A DNA stretch of 64,000 nt, from contig JAOABC010000004.1 of assembly GCA_026418535.1 (NCBI GenBank), positions 158,009 to 222,008 on the forward strand, read 5' to 3'. This stretch comes from Hydrogenothermaceae bacterium (GTDB taxonomy: Bacteria; Aquificota; Aquificia; Aquificales; Hydrogenothermaceae). The position numbers and the translations under genes were made by a program. Position 1 is the first letter of the stretch; each line of letters starts with the position of its first letter. Below, in pieces: positions 9,031 to 18,851 of the stretch. A model generated the notes under the pieces. That model was not told where the DNA came from and ran no database searches. It was given only the letters and a program-made list of their open reading frames with translations.

Positions 9031-10568
9031 AAAGAGCTCTGATATCTGTATCCAACAAAACCGGCATAGTAGATTTTGCCAAAGCTCTATCAGAACTTGG
9101 GTATGAGATAATGTCTTCTTCCGGAACAGCAAAACACTTGAGAGAGAACAGCTTAGATATAATAGATGTATCTCACATAACAGGCTTTCCGGAAATACTG
9201 GATGGAAGGGTAAAGACTCTACATCCCAAGATACATGGGGGATTGCTGGCTATTAGAGATAATCCAGAACACCTGAAGCAACTTCAGAAAAACGATATAA
9301 CACCAATAGACATAGTGGTTATAAACCTGTATCCATTCGAGGAGGCAGTCAAAAGAGGAGCTGACCTTGATGAGATAATAGAGAACATAGATATAGGTGG
9401 ACCTGCTATGGTCCGGGCATCTGCAAAAAATTACAAGTTTGTAATTGTAATTACAGACCCCAAGGATTACGGCAGAGTGTTAGAAGAACTTACAGAAAAA
9501 GGGGATGTATCCCTAGAAACTAGGCAGTATCTGTCCTTAAAAGCCTTCAGACACACAGCCTTTTACGACAGTATGATATCAATGGTCCTATCTCAAAAGT
9601 TCAATGTAGAGGAAGACTTTCCGGAGGAACTCTCCATCCCATTTAGAAAGCTATCCAAACTCAGATACGGAGAGAACCCTCACCAAAAAGCAAGCCTGTA
9701 TGTAAACCCTACAGAGGAAGATGAATTCTCTGTCTCAAACTGGGAGATACTCCAAGGAAAAGAGATGTCCTTTAACAACTATTTAGACACAGACAGTGCT
9801 CTCTCTCTTATCAAGGAATTCGAAGAACCAACCTGTGTTATAATGAAGCATAACAACCCCTGTGGTGTAGCAACCGGGGATACAGTTACACAAGCCTACG
9901 AGAAGGCTTTAAAGACAGACTCAAAATCAGCCTTTGGTGGTATTGTGGCAGTAAACAGAGAGGTTGACGGAGAGTTGGCCCTAAAACTCACTCAGCTATT
10001 CCTTGAAGTAGTTGCATCCCCAGATTTCACCCAGGAGGCCTTGGAAATACTAAAAACCAAGAAGAACCTCAGACTGGTAAAAGTTAACAACTTCAATAGA
10101 GAAGTAAAGGGTAGAGACTACAGAAGAATATCCGGAGGTATGCTTATCCAGGACAGAGACGATAAACTCTATCAGAAATTAGAAGTAGTCACAAGAAGAT
10201 CTCCTACAGAGAAACAGCTTGAAGATATGCTCTTCGCCTATAAAGTAGTAAAGCATCTTAAGTCAAATGGAGTAGTGATCGTAAAAGACAAGATGACCCT
10301 TGGAATAGGTCCAGGTCAGACCTCTAGGGTAGATAGCTTAGAAACAGCGGTAAAAAAGGCTAAAGAGTTTGGGTTTGATCTTGATGGTAGCGTGTTGGCT
10401 TCAGAGGCTTTCTTTCCATTCAGGGACAGCGTAGACTTTTCCTCTGAACATGGTATTAAGGCCATTATACAACCTGGAGGGTCTATAAGAGACCAGGAAG
10501 TGATAGAAGCTTGCAACGAGCATGGAGTAAGTATGGTGTTCACCGGAACAAGACATTTTAAACATTAA
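9027..10568 (+). CDS. purH: Bifunctional AICAR transformylase / IMP cyclohydrolase
   Basis: Catalyses the last two steps of purine synthesis (AICAR to FAICAR to IMP). 513 residues, normal length. The N-terminal MGS-like cyclohydrolase domain begins KRALISVSNKTGIVDFAKAL and contains HPKIHGGLL; the C-terminal transformylase domain has the active-site KHNNPCGVA near residue 275 and ends GTRHFKH. The start is a TTG (9027) overlapping the upstream stop as TTGA, with AAGGAGAG in front; no ATG or GTG is better placed. It is followed 10 bases later by folD, whose product makes the 10-formyl-THF that PurH uses. Confidence 0.96.
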   Translation: MKRALISVSNKTGIVDFAKALSELGYEIMSSSGTAKHLRENSLDIIDVSHITGFPEILDGRVKTLHPKIHGGLLAIRDNPEHLKQLQKNDITPIDIVVINLYPFEEAVKRGADLDEIIENIDIGGPAMVRASAKNYKFVIVITDPKDYGRVLEELTEKGDVSLETRQYLSLKAFRHTAFYDSMISMVLSQKFNVEEDFPEELSIPFRKLSKLRYGENPHQKASLYVNPTEEDEFSVSNWEILQGKEMSFNNYLDTDSALSLIKEFEEPTCVIMKHNNPCGVATGDTVTQAYEKALKTDSKSAFGGIVAVNREVDGELALKLTQLFLEVVASPDFTQEALEILKTKKNLRLVKVNNFNREVKGRDYRRISGGMLIQDRDDKLYQKLEVVTRRSPTEKQLEDMLFAYKVVKHLKSNGVVIVKDKMTLGIGPGQTSRVDSLETAVKKAKEFGFDLDGSVLASEAFFPFRDSVDFSSEHGIKAIIQPGGSIRDQEVIEACNEHGVSMVFTGTRHFKH

Positions 10569-10578
10569 GGGAGTTTTT

Positions 10579-11436
10579 ATGATACTTTTAGATGGAAAGA
10601 AATTGGCTCAGAAGATAAAGGAATCTATAAAAGATGAGATAAGTATCTTCGTAGCTCAAGGAAAAAGGCCACCTACACTATCTGTAATCTTAGTAGGGGA
10701 TAATCCTGCAAGCCAGATATATGTAAACAAGAAGATAAAGGACTGTCAAGAGGTTGGGATAGTATCAAAACCTTTCTTCTTACCTAAGGATATAACTCAA
10801 ATTGAACTTGAGGATGTAATAGGCTCTCTCAATGGAGACGATGAAATAGATGGGATACTGGTTCAGCTACCTTTACCATCCCATATAGACACCTTAGAAA
10901 TAATCCAATGTATAAACCCTAATAAAGATGTTGATGGGTTCCATCCGGAAAATGTGGGAAAGCTTGCAACAGGAAGGAAAGGTGGAATCCTTCCATGCAC
11001 CCCTTACGGTATAATGAAAATTCTCCAGGAGTACAAAATAGATACCTTTGGTAAGGATGTAGTTATAGTAGGTGCCAGCAATATAGTAGGCAAACCTATG
11101 GGTTTACTGTTCCTCTGGGAAGAGAGATCAACCGTAACAATATGTCACAGAAATACAAAGGATCTAAAGGAACACACAAGAGGAGCGGATATACTTGTAG
11201 TAGCTACAGGAGTGCCTCATCTCATAAAGAGAGATATGATTAAAGAAGGAGCGGTGGTTATAGATGTAGGCATAAACAGGATTGACGGGAAAATAGTAGG
11301 AGATGTAGACTTTGAAGGATTAAGGGATAAAGTGTATGCTATAACTCCCGTTCCTGGAGGAGTAGGACCGATGACCGTAGCCATGCTTCTCCAAAATACA
11401 TTAGAAGTATACAAGAGAAGGGTAGGGATACTCTAG
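10579..11436 (+). CDS. folD: Methylene-THF dehydrogenase / methenyl-THF cyclohydrolase
   Basis: Interconverts 5,10-methylene-THF and 10-formyl-THF with NADP. 285 residues. Catalytic Tyr and Lys are in SQIYVNKKIKDC (near 48-58), with the substrate motif VQLPLPSHID, DVDGFHPENVG, the NADP site VVIVGASNIVGKPMG, and the C-terminal signature PVPGGVGPMTVAML. The start follows AAGGGAG. Being next to purH makes metabolic sense since PurH consumes its product. It is the last gene of the rightward run and faces mogA across a 38-base gap with no clear terminator. Confidence 0.97.
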   Translation: MILLDGKKLAQKIKESIKDEISIFVAQGKRPPTLSVILVGDNPASQIYVNKKIKDCQEVGIVSKPFFLPKDITQIELEDVIGSLNGDDEIDGILVQLPLPSHIDTLEIIQCINPNKDVDGFHPENVGKLATGRKGGILPCTPYGIMKILQEYKIDTFGKDVVIVGASNIVGKPMGLLFLWEERSTVTICHRNTKDLKEHTRGADILVVATGVPHLIKRDMIKEGAVVIDVGINRIDGKIVGDVDFEGLRDKVYAITPVPGGVGPMTVAMLLQNTLEVYKRRVGIL

Positions 11437-11474
11437 AAAGTTGACATTGGAAGCCATAAAGTTAGACAGAGGTT

Positions 11475-12005
11475 TTACTTCTTAGGTCTGAAAGCTTTAA
11501 CCTTGGTAGGGTCTGTATCTATGTACGGACCTTCTATGAGTTCCACACAGTATGGAATAGCCGGAAACACAGCGTCTAAACATAGTTTTATAGACTGTGG
11601 TTTTCCAGGGAGATTTACTATCAGGCAACTTCCCCTTATACCTGCCGTCTGTCTAGAGAGTATAGCTGTAGGAACCTGTTGGAGAGAGACCTGCCTCATG
11701 AGTTCTCCAAACCCAGGCATCATTTTATCACATACAGCTTCTGTAGCCTCCGGAGTAACATCTCTCTTTGCAGGCCCAGTTCCACCGGTTGTAAAGATGA
11801 GACAAGCCCCTTTACTGTCCACCATATCTATCATACTGTCCTTAATAATTTCAAGCTCATCTGGAATAACTCTGTAATCAACCTCAAAGGGAGTTATCAA
11901 AACATCCTGAAGGTATTCTATAATGGCTTTTCCACTTATGTCTTCATATACTCCTTTACTTGCTCTATCTGATACTGTTAAGACACCTATTACAGCTTTC
12001 TCCAT
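11475..12005 (-). CDS. mog: MogA/MoaB-family molybdopterin adenylyltransferase
   Basis: Acts in molybdenum-cofactor synthesis, adenylylating molybdopterin before metal insertion. 176 residues, single MoCF domain. It begins KAVIGVLTVSDRASKGVYED and contains the signature TTGGTGPAKRDVTPEAT near residues 75-91 and a late NLPGKPQS motif. The ATG at 12005 has GAGGAG upstream and starts 1 base after the stop of the upstream V4R-like gene, implying translational coupling. MogA and MoaB share this fold; MogA-type is preferred because of the length and the VCDKMMPGFGELMR segment. No other moa/moe gene is in the window. Confidence 0.85.
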   Translation of the reverse strand: MEKAVIGVLTVSDRASKGVYEDISGKAIIEYLQDVLITPFEVDYRVIPDELEIIKDSMIDMVDSKGACLIFTTGGTGPAKRDVTPEATEAVCDKMMPGFGELMRQVSLQQVPTAILSRQTAGIRGSCLIVNLPGKPQSIKLCLDAVFPAIPYCVELIEGPYIDTDPTKVKAFRPKK

Positions 12006-12006
12006 G

Positions 12007-12537
12007 CTAACTCCTCTCAAAACTGAACACACATCTGTTTTTCTGAAAATCTCTTTCCTTCCACCTAACCCCTCTTACTCCTCTGTCTAACTCTCTCACA
12101 AATCCTTCTATAAGCCCAAGACCTCCCCAGCAGACAGGGTGCTCTATAGGTTTTATATTCATGGGTTCTAAAAAGTTTGGGAAAAATATACAATTACAGA
12201 TACAAGCTTCTTCCTCAAATTTCTGGATTTCCTCTGCAAAACCAAGAAACTTAAGAGCGATCAGAAAAATCTTTTCCCATTCATCGCTACTCTTTTCCTC
12301 CATTAGAGACTTTGCTACCTCTCTACCTATCTGTCTAAAAACAGCAAATCCACCATTTTTACCGTATATATTCTGAATCTCTTTCCCGATCATAAAGACC
12401 AACTCTTTACCATCAAACCCTTCTTCTCTTTTAGAGTTCACCTTATTTAGAATAAGTTCTACACCATGCTCTCCAAGTATATTTTTTGTTATTGATAGGA
12501 GTTTATCTACCACTTCCTGACTAACCTCTGTCCTCAT
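12007..12537 (-). CDS. Cys-rich V4R-like protein, paralog A
   Basis: 176 residues, soluble. The N-terminal 100 residues are helical (ITKNILGEHGVELILNKV..., then FAVFRQIGREVAKSLMEE). The C-terminal part has CICNCIFFPNF, HPVCWGGLG with IEGFV, and a closing NRCVFSF strand. The layout C...C...GxxEG...C.F resembles the V4R ligand-binding domain (vinyl reductase/4VR family), though this is a by-eye comparison. The conserved Cys residues could bind a metal. The downstream neighbour 12652-13191 has the same architecture. Start supported by GAGAGG. It runs straight into mogA, so a link to molybdenum or redox chemistry is possible but unproven. Confidence 0.6.
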   Translation of the reverse strand: MRTEVSQEVVDKLLSITKNILGEHGVELILNKVNSKREEGFDGKELVFMIGKEIQNIYGKNGGFAVFRQIGREVAKSLMEEKSSDEWEKIFLIALKFLGFAEEIQKFEEEACICNCIFFPNFLEPMNIKPIEHPVCWGGLGLIEGFVRELDRGVRGVRWKERDFQKNRCVFSFERS

Positions 12538-12651
12538 GACAGACCTCTCCTCAGATTTATTATATATACGTGAATGATAGATGTAAAAAATTTAAGTTTG
12601 ATTAAATAATGATTAAATAGATTTTACAATGAAGATGATCATAAAGTATGC

Positions 12652-13191
12652 TTAATCTTTTATGTAAATAAACCTACACTTGCGGTTCTCGTAGTCTCTG
12701 TCTACCCATACAATACCTTTTACTCCTTCCTCAAGACCTTTTACAAAAGCCTCTATAAACCCCCAGCCACACCAACAAACACAGTGTTCTACAGGTGCAT
12801 AATTCTTTGGTTTTAAGATACTTTCGTAAAAGACACAGTTGCAGATATACGCTTCTGTGGATGTTTTCTCTATCTTATAGGCAAATCCAAAAGTGTTTAG
12901 ACTTTTCTCTAAAACTTCTTCCCACTGCTCCTTAGGATACCTTTCCATCAAAACCTTTGCCACTTCTCTACCAAGTTGTCTTATTATGGCATATCCTCCT
13001 TTCTGTCCAAACATATTCTGAATTTCGTCAGCAAAGGCAAAGACTATATCCTTTCCGGAGGAAGACTCCCCCATCCTTTTTGATATCTCAGATAGTACAT
13101 GATTTACTGCATTTTCACCTAGTATATTTTTAGTGAGAGATACGAGAGTGTTTATAACATCTTGGTTTATTTCTCCTTCTATTCTTTCCAT
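12652..13191 (-). CDS. Cys-rich V4R-like protein, paralog B
   Basis: 179 residues, clearly homologous end to end with the gene at 12007-12537: LVSLTKNILGENAVNHVLSEI at the N-terminus, YAIIRQLGREVAKVLMER in the middle, then YICNCVFYESI and HCVCWCGWGFIEAFV, ending RKCRFIYI. It has one more Cys in the central cluster (CVCWCG against VCWGG in paralog A). The start has GAGG at good spacing. It lies upstream of paralog A by 114 bases, a gap that could hold a second promoter. Probably an ancient tandem duplication. The ligand is unknown; heme, another tetrapyrrole, or a metal are possibilities only. Confidence 0.6.
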   Translation of the reverse strand: MERIEGEINQDVINTLVSLTKNILGENAVNHVLSEISKRMGESSSGKDIVFAFADEIQNMFGQKGGYAIIRQLGREVAKVLMERYPKEQWEEVLEKSLNTFGFAYKIEKTSTEAYICNCVFYESILKPKNYAPVEHCVCWCGWGFIEAFVKGLEEGVKGIVWVDRDYENRKCRFIYIKD

Positions 13192-13257
13192 GATACTAAC
13201 CTCTTTATGTTTAGAAAAATCATACCATAACTCCAGCTAAAATTAAATCTAAAGAAG

Positions 13258-13284
13258 GGAAGCCCACCATTAAGGTGGGCTTCC
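13258..13284 (-). terminator. Rho-independent terminator after clpB
   Basis: Perfect 11-bp inverted repeat (GGAAGCCCACC / GGTGGGCTTCC) around a 5-base loop, placed 5 bases beyond the clpB stop. On the minus strand it is followed by a T/C-rich stretch (CTTCTTTAG), a somewhat weak U-tract. Confidence 0.85.
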
Positions 13285-13289
13285 AAAGA

Positions 13290-16250
13290 TTATTTTACCT
13301 TAAAGACAAACTCCTCTCCTTCAGTATCTATCAGAACAGTATCTCCATCTTTTATCTCCTTCCTGAGTATCTTCTCAGAGAGACGTGTCTCTATGTACTT
13401 CTGGATAGACCTCCTCAATGGCCTTGCACCATACACAGGGTCGTATCCAAATTTTATAGTTAGGTCCTTTGCACTTTCTGTCAGTTCTATTCTTATATTT
13501 CTGTCTATCAATCTCTTGTTTAGAGAGTTTATCATAAGCTCTACTATCTGCTTTATATCTTTCTTAAACAGTGGTTTGAAGACTATGATCTCATCTATCC
13601 TGTTTAAAAACTCTGGTCGGAAGTAAAGCTTTACCTCTTCTAAAACCCTGTCTTTAGCTCTGTTGAATTCTTTATCTACAACATCTTCAGAACCATCGAA
13701 AGGTATGTTTATCAGATACTGGCTACCGATGTTTGAGGTCATGATTATAACTGTGTTCCGGAAGTTTACGGTCCTTCCTTGAGAGTCTGTAAGCCTTCCA
13801 TCATCTAAAACCTGTAAGAACAGGTCAAAAACCCTTGGGTGTGCTTTTTCTATCTCGTCAAGAAGTATGACAGAGTAAGGTCTTCTCCGGACAGCTTCTG
13901 TAAGCTTTCCTCCTTCTTCGTACCCTACATATCCTGGAGGTGCTCCTATGAGTTTTGCCACTGAATGCTCCTCTTTAAACTCTGACATATCAAGCCTTAT
14001 CAGAGCATCTTCATCGTCAAAGAGTAGTTCCGCTAAAGTCTTCGACAATTCTGTTTTACCTACACCGGTAGGTCCTAAGAACATGAAGGATGCCAACGGT
14101 TTTCTTGGGTCTGAAAGACCAGCTCTTGCTCTCCTTATAGCTTCTGCAACCAACTTAACAGCATGCTCCTGGTCTATCAGTCTCTTATGCATCTCTTCCT
14201 CAAGATGCAGGAGCCTTTCAATCTCTTCCTCTTTCATCTTGGATATTGGGATTCCCGTCCACTCTGAAATAACCTCCGCTACATCATCCTCAGTCACCAC
14301 TGTTGCTTGAGCTATCTTCTGCTGTAGCTCTTTTATCTCCTTCTCTACTTGGACTCTTTTTATCTTGTACTCCGCCTCTCTTTCGTAGTCTCCTCTCTGA
14401 CTGAAAAGCTCTATCTGCCTGTCTATCTCCTCTAACTGTTTTTCAAGTTCTGAGAGTTTTAGTTTTTCGTTTGAACTACTGCTAACCGTATCTTTCAGTT
14501 GTTTTTCTAATCTTGCTCTCTCTACTTTTAGGTTTGCCTCTTTCTGGTAGTCTCCATCCAGAGATGCCTTAACTATCTGTTCCTCCAGGAGTTTAATCTT
14601 CCTTTCCAGCTCTATCACCTCCGGAGGAGCATAGACTAACTTCAGCTTCTTCCTTGCACAGGCTTGGTCTAAAGCATCTATAGCCTTATCCGGAAGTTTT
14701 CTTCCCTGTATGTACCTATGGGTAAGTTTTGCAGCAGCTTTCGTAGCAGAATCGTCTATCTTAACGTTGTGGTGTTTCTCAAGTCTTGGTCTTAGAGCTG
14801 AGAGAATCTCTACTGTAGTGCCCACATCTGGCTCATCTACGTAGACAGGTTGGAATCTCCTCTCTAAGGCTGGGTCTTTTTCTATGTATTTCCTGTACTC
14901 ATCTAACGTAGTAGCTCCAACAACCCTTATTTCTCCCCTTGCAAGAGCAGGTTTTAGAAGTTGTCCTGCATCAGAAGCTCCTTCACCCTTTCCTGCTCCT
15001 ACTATAGTGTGAAGCTCATCTATGAATAGTATTATGTTAGGGTCTGCCTTCAGACCGTCTATAAGATCCTTCATCCTCTCCTCAAACTCTCCTCTGTACT
15101 TAGTTCCTGCTACTAAAGCTCCAAGGTCTAAGGATAAAACTTTCTTGTTGTTTAGGTCTTCAGGAACTTCTCTATTTACTATCTTCTGAGCCAACCCTTC
15201 AACTATAGCGGTCTTACCAACACCAGCCTCCCCTATAAGGACAGGATTGTTCTTAGACCTTCTGAGGAGTATCTCTATAACCTGCTGGATCTCCTTCTCT
15301 CTTCCTATAACTGGGTCCAACTTACCTTCCCTTGCAAGCTTAGTTAAGTCTGTAGTGAACTTCTCTAAGGCAGGTTTTTCCTCCTGCTCCATCTCTTGTC
15401 TCAATTTTTTGTCTTCCATCTTCTTTTCTCCTCCTTTTTTGTCTAAATTTAGAACTTCGTTTAAGATTTTACCAGCTATAGTGTCCTTTGAATCTATAAG
15501 GGCTGTTGCTATATCCACCACAGATACGGAAGAAGAGCTGCTGTCTACAGCTATTCTCTCAGCACTTTCCATTACCTTTATTAGCTTTGATGAGTATACC
15601 TTGGAAGTTGGTAAAGATGTTATCCTCTGGATTATCTTCTCCTCAAATCTATCCTTGGAAAAGCCAATCTCATCTATTTGTTTTATTAAGGGTGAGTTTT
15701 CCACTATCTTGTATAAGAAATTTAGAAGACTTATCTCTCCGGATAGAAATCTCTCAGCTGAGGCAGAATCTACCAACTGGATAAGCTGTGATTTTATGGA
15801 GTTTATCTTAGACTCAAGCTGTTTCTCGTAGAGAGACAGTCTCTGGAGTTTAATCTCATCTGAACCAAAGAAGAATCCTCCGGAGGAGTACTTTCTTAAC
15901 CTATCTTTCTCGGCTTTTACGTCCTTCAGCTCTTTGTATAACTCAAGAGCATTACTCCGAAGTTGAGATAACTGATTCTGAAGGTTTTTTATGTGGTTAA
16001 CATTCTCATCCAACACTTTATCTATCTGAGAGTATATATTCCTGAGGTATTGCTGGACGTTATCCCTTAAAGAGTTCTTATCTATACCTCTCTTCTCTAG
16101 GATCTTCAGAAGTGGGGAGTCATCTCTCTCTATCAGAGCAAGTAGAAGATGGTCTGTGTCTAAAATAACATCTCCCATCTTGGATGCAAGATCTTTGGCC
16201 CTCTCTAACAACTCCCTACTCTTCTTATCCAGTAGATTCTCACTGAACAT
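13290..16250 (-). CDS. clpB: ClpB/ClpA-type AAA+ disaggregase with expanded N-domain
   Basis: Protein-disaggregating chaperone working with DnaK. 986 residues against about 860 usual. The two halves of the Clp N-domain (residues 8-85 and about 215-275) are separated by roughly 120 residues predicted as coiled coil ([12 protein letters not shown]... [13 protein letters not shown]... [12 protein letters not shown]). AAA1 has GEAGVGKTA and [14 protein letters not shown]; a Glu/Lys-rich coiled-coil M-domain follows, which marks ClpB rather than ClpA; AAA2 has GPTGVGKTE and RLDMSEF. The start has GGAGG. A strong terminator follows. Its own promoter should lie in the AT-rich 16251-16371. Confidence 0.93.
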   Translation of the reverse strand: MFSENLLDKKSRELLERAKDLASKMGDVILDTDHLLLALIERDDSPLLKILEKRGIDKNSLRDNVQQYLRNIYSQIDKVLDENVNHIKNLQNQLSQLRSNALELYKELKDVKAEKDRLRKYSSGGFFFGSDEIKLQRLSLYEKQLESKINSIKSQLIQLVDSASAERFLSGEISLLNFLYKIVENSPLIKQIDEIGFSKDRFEEKIIQRITSLPTSKVYSSKLIKVMESAERIAVDSSSSSVSVVDIATALIDSKDTIAGKILNEVLNLDKKGGEKKMEDKKLRQEMEQEEKPALEKFTTDLTKLAREGKLDPVIGREKEIQQVIEILLRRSKNNPVLIGEAGVGKTAIVEGLAQKIVNREVPEDLNNKKVLSLDLGALVAGTKYRGEFEERMKDLIDGLKADPNIILFIDELHTIVGAGKGEGASDAGQLLKPALARGEIRVVGATTLDEYRKYIEKDPALERRFQPVYVDEPDVGTTVEILSALRPRLEKHHNVKIDDSATKAAAKLTHRYIQGRKLPDKAIDALDQACARKKLKLVYAPPEVIELERKIKLLEEQIVKASLDGDYQKEANLKVERARLEKQLKDTVSSSSNEKLKLSELEKQLEEIDRQIELFSQRGDYEREAEYKIKRVQVEKEIKELQQKIAQATVVTEDDVAEVISEWTGIPISKMKEEEIERLLHLEEEMHKRLIDQEHAVKLVAEAIRRARAGLSDPRKPLASFMFLGPTGVGKTELSKTLAELLFDDEDALIRLDMSEFKEEHSVAKLIGAPPGYVGYEEGGKLTEAVRRRPYSVILLDEIEKAHPRVFDLFLQVLDDGRLTDSQGRTVNFRNTVIIMTSNIGSQYLINIPFDGSEDVVDKEFNRAKDRVLEEVKLYFRPEFLNRIDEIIVFKPLFKKDIKQIVELMINSLNKRLIDRNIRIELTESAKDLTIKFGYDPVYGARPLRRSIQKYIETRLSEKILRKEIKDGDTVLIDTEGEEFVFKVK

Positions 16251-16371
16251 ATTTTCCCTCCTTTAGCATATTACTATAAATAAATTTAATATAGTTCTTA
16301 TAAATTTTCAATAAAAATAAAAAGAGAAAAAAGATTTTTTAGAAGATTTTTAGCACTTTAGATATACAGGT

Positions 16372-17370
16372 TTAAAACTTAGGTATCTGCTGAGTTAGAC
16401 AGTGGAATGTCCCAAGTCCAACAACTATATCTGTAGCGTCTATACCGACTACTACCCTATCTCTGAATATACGTTGTAGGGTTTCTAAGGCTACCTTATC
16501 TTTATCACAACGAAAAGTGGGAACTATGACAGCATAGTTAGATATGTAAAAGTTTGCATAACTTGCAGGAAGTCTGTCCCCTCTGTAATACACTGGGTCC
16601 GGCATAGGAAGAGGAATGATGTTAAGACCTGTCTTCTTCAGGATCTGGTAGTTCTCCATAAGAGGTTCATAGTTCTCATCATTCTTATCTTCTTCTATGA
16701 CAGTTATAATAGTATCCTCTGATACGAATCTTGTAATATCATCAACATGACCATCTGTATCATCTCCTACTATTCCATCCTTAAGCCAGATGACCTTTTG
16801 AGCACCAAGGTAAACTCTTAAGTTCCTCTCTATATCCTCTTTTGAGAGCTGAGGGTTTCTGTTTTTGTTTAAAAGACAGGATTCGGTAGTAAGAAATAAG
16901 CCATTACCATTCGTGTCTATACTTCCTCCTTCCAAAACCATACCTACCTCAACCCTCTCAACACCCAGATAGTCTACCATAAGTTTTGGGATCTCATTGT
17001 CTAACTGGTAAGGATATTTCCCCCCCCAGGCGTTAAACTCCCAGTCTGTGGCTACCAACCTTCCAGTCTCTATATCCCTGACGAAAATAGCTCCGTGGTC
17101 TCTACACCATGCATCGTTAGTAGGGAATCTATGTATAGTAACGTTCTCTTTTATTCCCTTTTCTTCTAACCTTCTCCGGAGGTCTTCTTCGTCAGACTCA
17201 TCGTTAACATTCACATGGACTACTTCCCCTTTAGCTATCCACCTAATCATGTCTGTATATCTATCACGGACTGCCTCTATCTTTTCAAAGAAAGTATCTG
17301 GATTATGAGGGTAAGACAGCCAAGTTCCATAATGATCTTCCCACTCTGCAGGCATCAGAAACTTTCTCAT
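16372..17370 (-). CDS. aguA: Agmatine deiminase family protein (peptidyl-arginine deiminase fold)
   Basis: Hydrolyses agmatine to N-carbamoylputrescine in polyamine synthesis. 332 residues. N-terminal PAEWEDHYGTWLSYPHN and NDAWCRDHGAIFV are typical, followed by WEFNAWGGKYPYQLDN, LEGGSIDTNG, and the His-containing WLKDGIVGDDTDGHVDDITRF. The active-site Cys is in GLGTFHCLTQQIP at the extreme C-terminus, where many homologs have GGGNIHC. All core deiminase residues (Asp, His, Cys) are visible. A strong ribosome site (AAGGAG) precedes the ATG. A run of eight C occurs near 17020 inside the gene without breaking the frame. Confidence 0.9.
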   Translation of the reverse strand: MRKFLMPAEWEDHYGTWLSYPHNPDTFFEKIEAVRDRYTDMIRWIAKGEVVHVNVNDESDEEDLRRRLEEKGIKENVTIHRFPTNDAWCRDHGAIFVRDIETGRLVATDWEFNAWGGKYPYQLDNEIPKLMVDYLGVERVEVGMVLEGGSIDTNGNGLFLTTESCLLNKNRNPQLSKEDIERNLRVYLGAQKVIWLKDGIVGDDTDGHVDDITRFVSEDTIITVIEEDKNDENYEPLMENYQILKKTGLNIIPLPMPDPVYYRGDRLPASYANFYISNYAVIVPTFRCDKDKVALETLQRIFRDRVVVGIDATDIVVGLGTFHCLTQQIPKF

Positions 17371-17433
17371 CTTTCTCCTTAAGAACTTAAATTAAAGTAA
17401 AATATTCTACCAAAAACATCAAAAAGGAGAGAG

Positions 17434-18183
17434 ATGATAACCATATTCGATGTAGATGGTGTTTTAATTGACGTGTCAAAGTCCTACCATTATGCTATAA
17501 AGGACTCTGTTGAGTTTTTTTCCGGAAGGAAGGCCAACCTAAATGATCTACTCGATATAAAGCTCTCCTTTGGGATAAACAACGACTGGGATGCCTCCAT
17601 AGCAGGAACAATCTACACCATGTCCGGTATGGAACTTTCCCAGTTTAAGGCTGCCTTTTCTGTATACTCTCAGAGATTGGAGAGTTTCTACCGGTTTGCC
17701 AAAGAAAACTCTATAAGTTTGCCTCCTTACGATGAACTAGTTGAGTACTTTGAAAAGAGATATAGAGAACACCGGAATAAAGAAGAGCTAATCATCCCTC
17801 ACCAGATATTATCAGAGATAAGAGATAAGTCTGAGGTTATGGGTGTTATAACTGGAAGACCTTTCTCAGACTTGGATTACACATTTAGATTCTTTAACCT
17901 CTATAGATACTTTGATACCATCATCACAGAAGATGACATACCATCTCCAAACCTAAGAAAGCCTTCTTCTTACCCATTAAAGCTCTTCTTCTCAAAACAC
18001 ACTTACAGAAACCCAACCTACTACATAGGCGACACAATAGCAGACTATCTTATGGTATATAACTTCATAAAGGAAGAAGGTAAAGAGGTTGAGTTTATTT
18101 TAATGGAGAACAATCATAGCTCAAATATACCAGCAAGACTAAGGATAAAAAACCCAGAAGCGCTTTTAGAGGTTATAGGATGA
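17434..18183 (+). CDS. HAD-superfamily phosphatase, subfamily IA
   Basis: 249 residues. HAD motif I is FDVDGVLIDVSKSY at the N-terminus, motif II is VITGRPF near 145, motif III Lys is in LRKPSSYPLKLFF near 185, and motif IV is YYIGDTIADYLM near 205. The DGVLIDVSKSY form matches a small subgroup of uncharacterised HAD phosphatases, sometimes described as HisB-like. The substrate cannot be inferred. The start has AAAGGAGAGAG, and the stop overlaps the cmk start as ATGA, so both are translated from one message. It diverges from the agmatine deiminase across 63 bases. Confidence 0.8.
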   Translation: MITIFDVDGVLIDVSKSYHYAIKDSVEFFSGRKANLNDLLDIKLSFGINNDWDASIAGTIYTMSGMELSQFKAAFSVYSQRLESFYRFAKENSISLPPYDELVEYFEKRYREHRNKEELIIPHQILSEIRDKSEVMGVITGRPFSDLDYTFRFFNLYRYFDTIITEDDIPSPNLRKPSSYPLKLFFSKHTYRNPTYYIGDTIADYLMVYNFIKEEGKEVEFILMENNHSSNIPARLRIKNPEALLEVIG

Positions 18184-18851
18184 TTATAGCGATAGATGGA
18201 CCTGCAGGAAGTGGGAAGAGTACTGTAGCAAAAGCTCTTGCTAAGGAGCTTGGGTTCGTATACATCGATACAGGAGCTATGTACAGAGCCCTTGGACTAA
18301 AAGTAATAAAAGAGAGGATAAACCCAGATGATAAAGAAGAGGTGATAAAACTGATAGAAAGAACTGAAATAGTCTTAGATGGAAGTAGAGTCCTTCTCGA
18401 TGGAGAGGATGTTTCTTCTCTAATCAAGACAGAAGAAATTGGAAATGTGGCATCAAAGATCGCAAGGTACCTTCCTGTTAGGAAGTATATGGTGGAAAAA
18501 CAGAGGGAGATAGGAAAGAGAGCTAAAAATGCTGTTATAGAAGGTAGGGACACTGGAACTGTTATATTCTCAGACGCAAACTTGAAACTCTTCATGACCG
18601 CTTCTCCGGAGGTTAGAGCAAAAAGGAGAGTACACCAACTGAAGGAGAAAGGTTTTCCTGTGGATTACAATCACATTCTACAGAAGATTCTAGAGAGAGA
18701 CAAGATGGACTACGAGAGGAAGGAGTCTCCTCTAAGACCTACAGAAGACTATATAGTAGTGGACACATCAAGCATGGGCATAGAAGAAATCATCAGATAC
18801 ATAAAATCCCTAATCTCAGAAAGGCTTAAGAATAACCAGGATGACTATTAA
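18180..18851 (+). CDS. cmk: Cytidylate kinase
   Basis: Phosphorylates CMP and dCMP to the diphosphates. 223 residues. The P-loop GPAGSGKSTVAK is at residues 8-19, followed by YIDTGAMYRALGL, EGRDTGTVIF near 121 and a C-terminal RPTEDYIVVDTSSM, all standard for Cmk. The start overlaps the HAD gene by 4 bases. The last 36 bases overlap, on the opposite strand, the end of hemJ; both frames are intact, so this is a true convergent overlap. Confidence 0.96.
   Translation: MIIAIDGPAGSGKSTVAKALAKELGFVYIDTGAMYRALGLKVIKERINPDDKEEVIKLIERTEIVLDGSRVLLDGEDVSSLIKTEEIGNVASKIARYLPVRKYMVEKQREIGKRAKNAVIEGRDTGTVIFSDANLKLFMTASPEVRAKRRVHQLKEKGFPVDYNHILQKILERDKMDYERKESPLRPTEDYIVVDTSSMGIEEIIRYIKSLISERLKNNQDDY

Noticed and set aside
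12538..12651. Direct repeat GATTAAATA spaced 2 bases apart
   Set aside because: Short, AT-rich and likely chance; no further copies noted.
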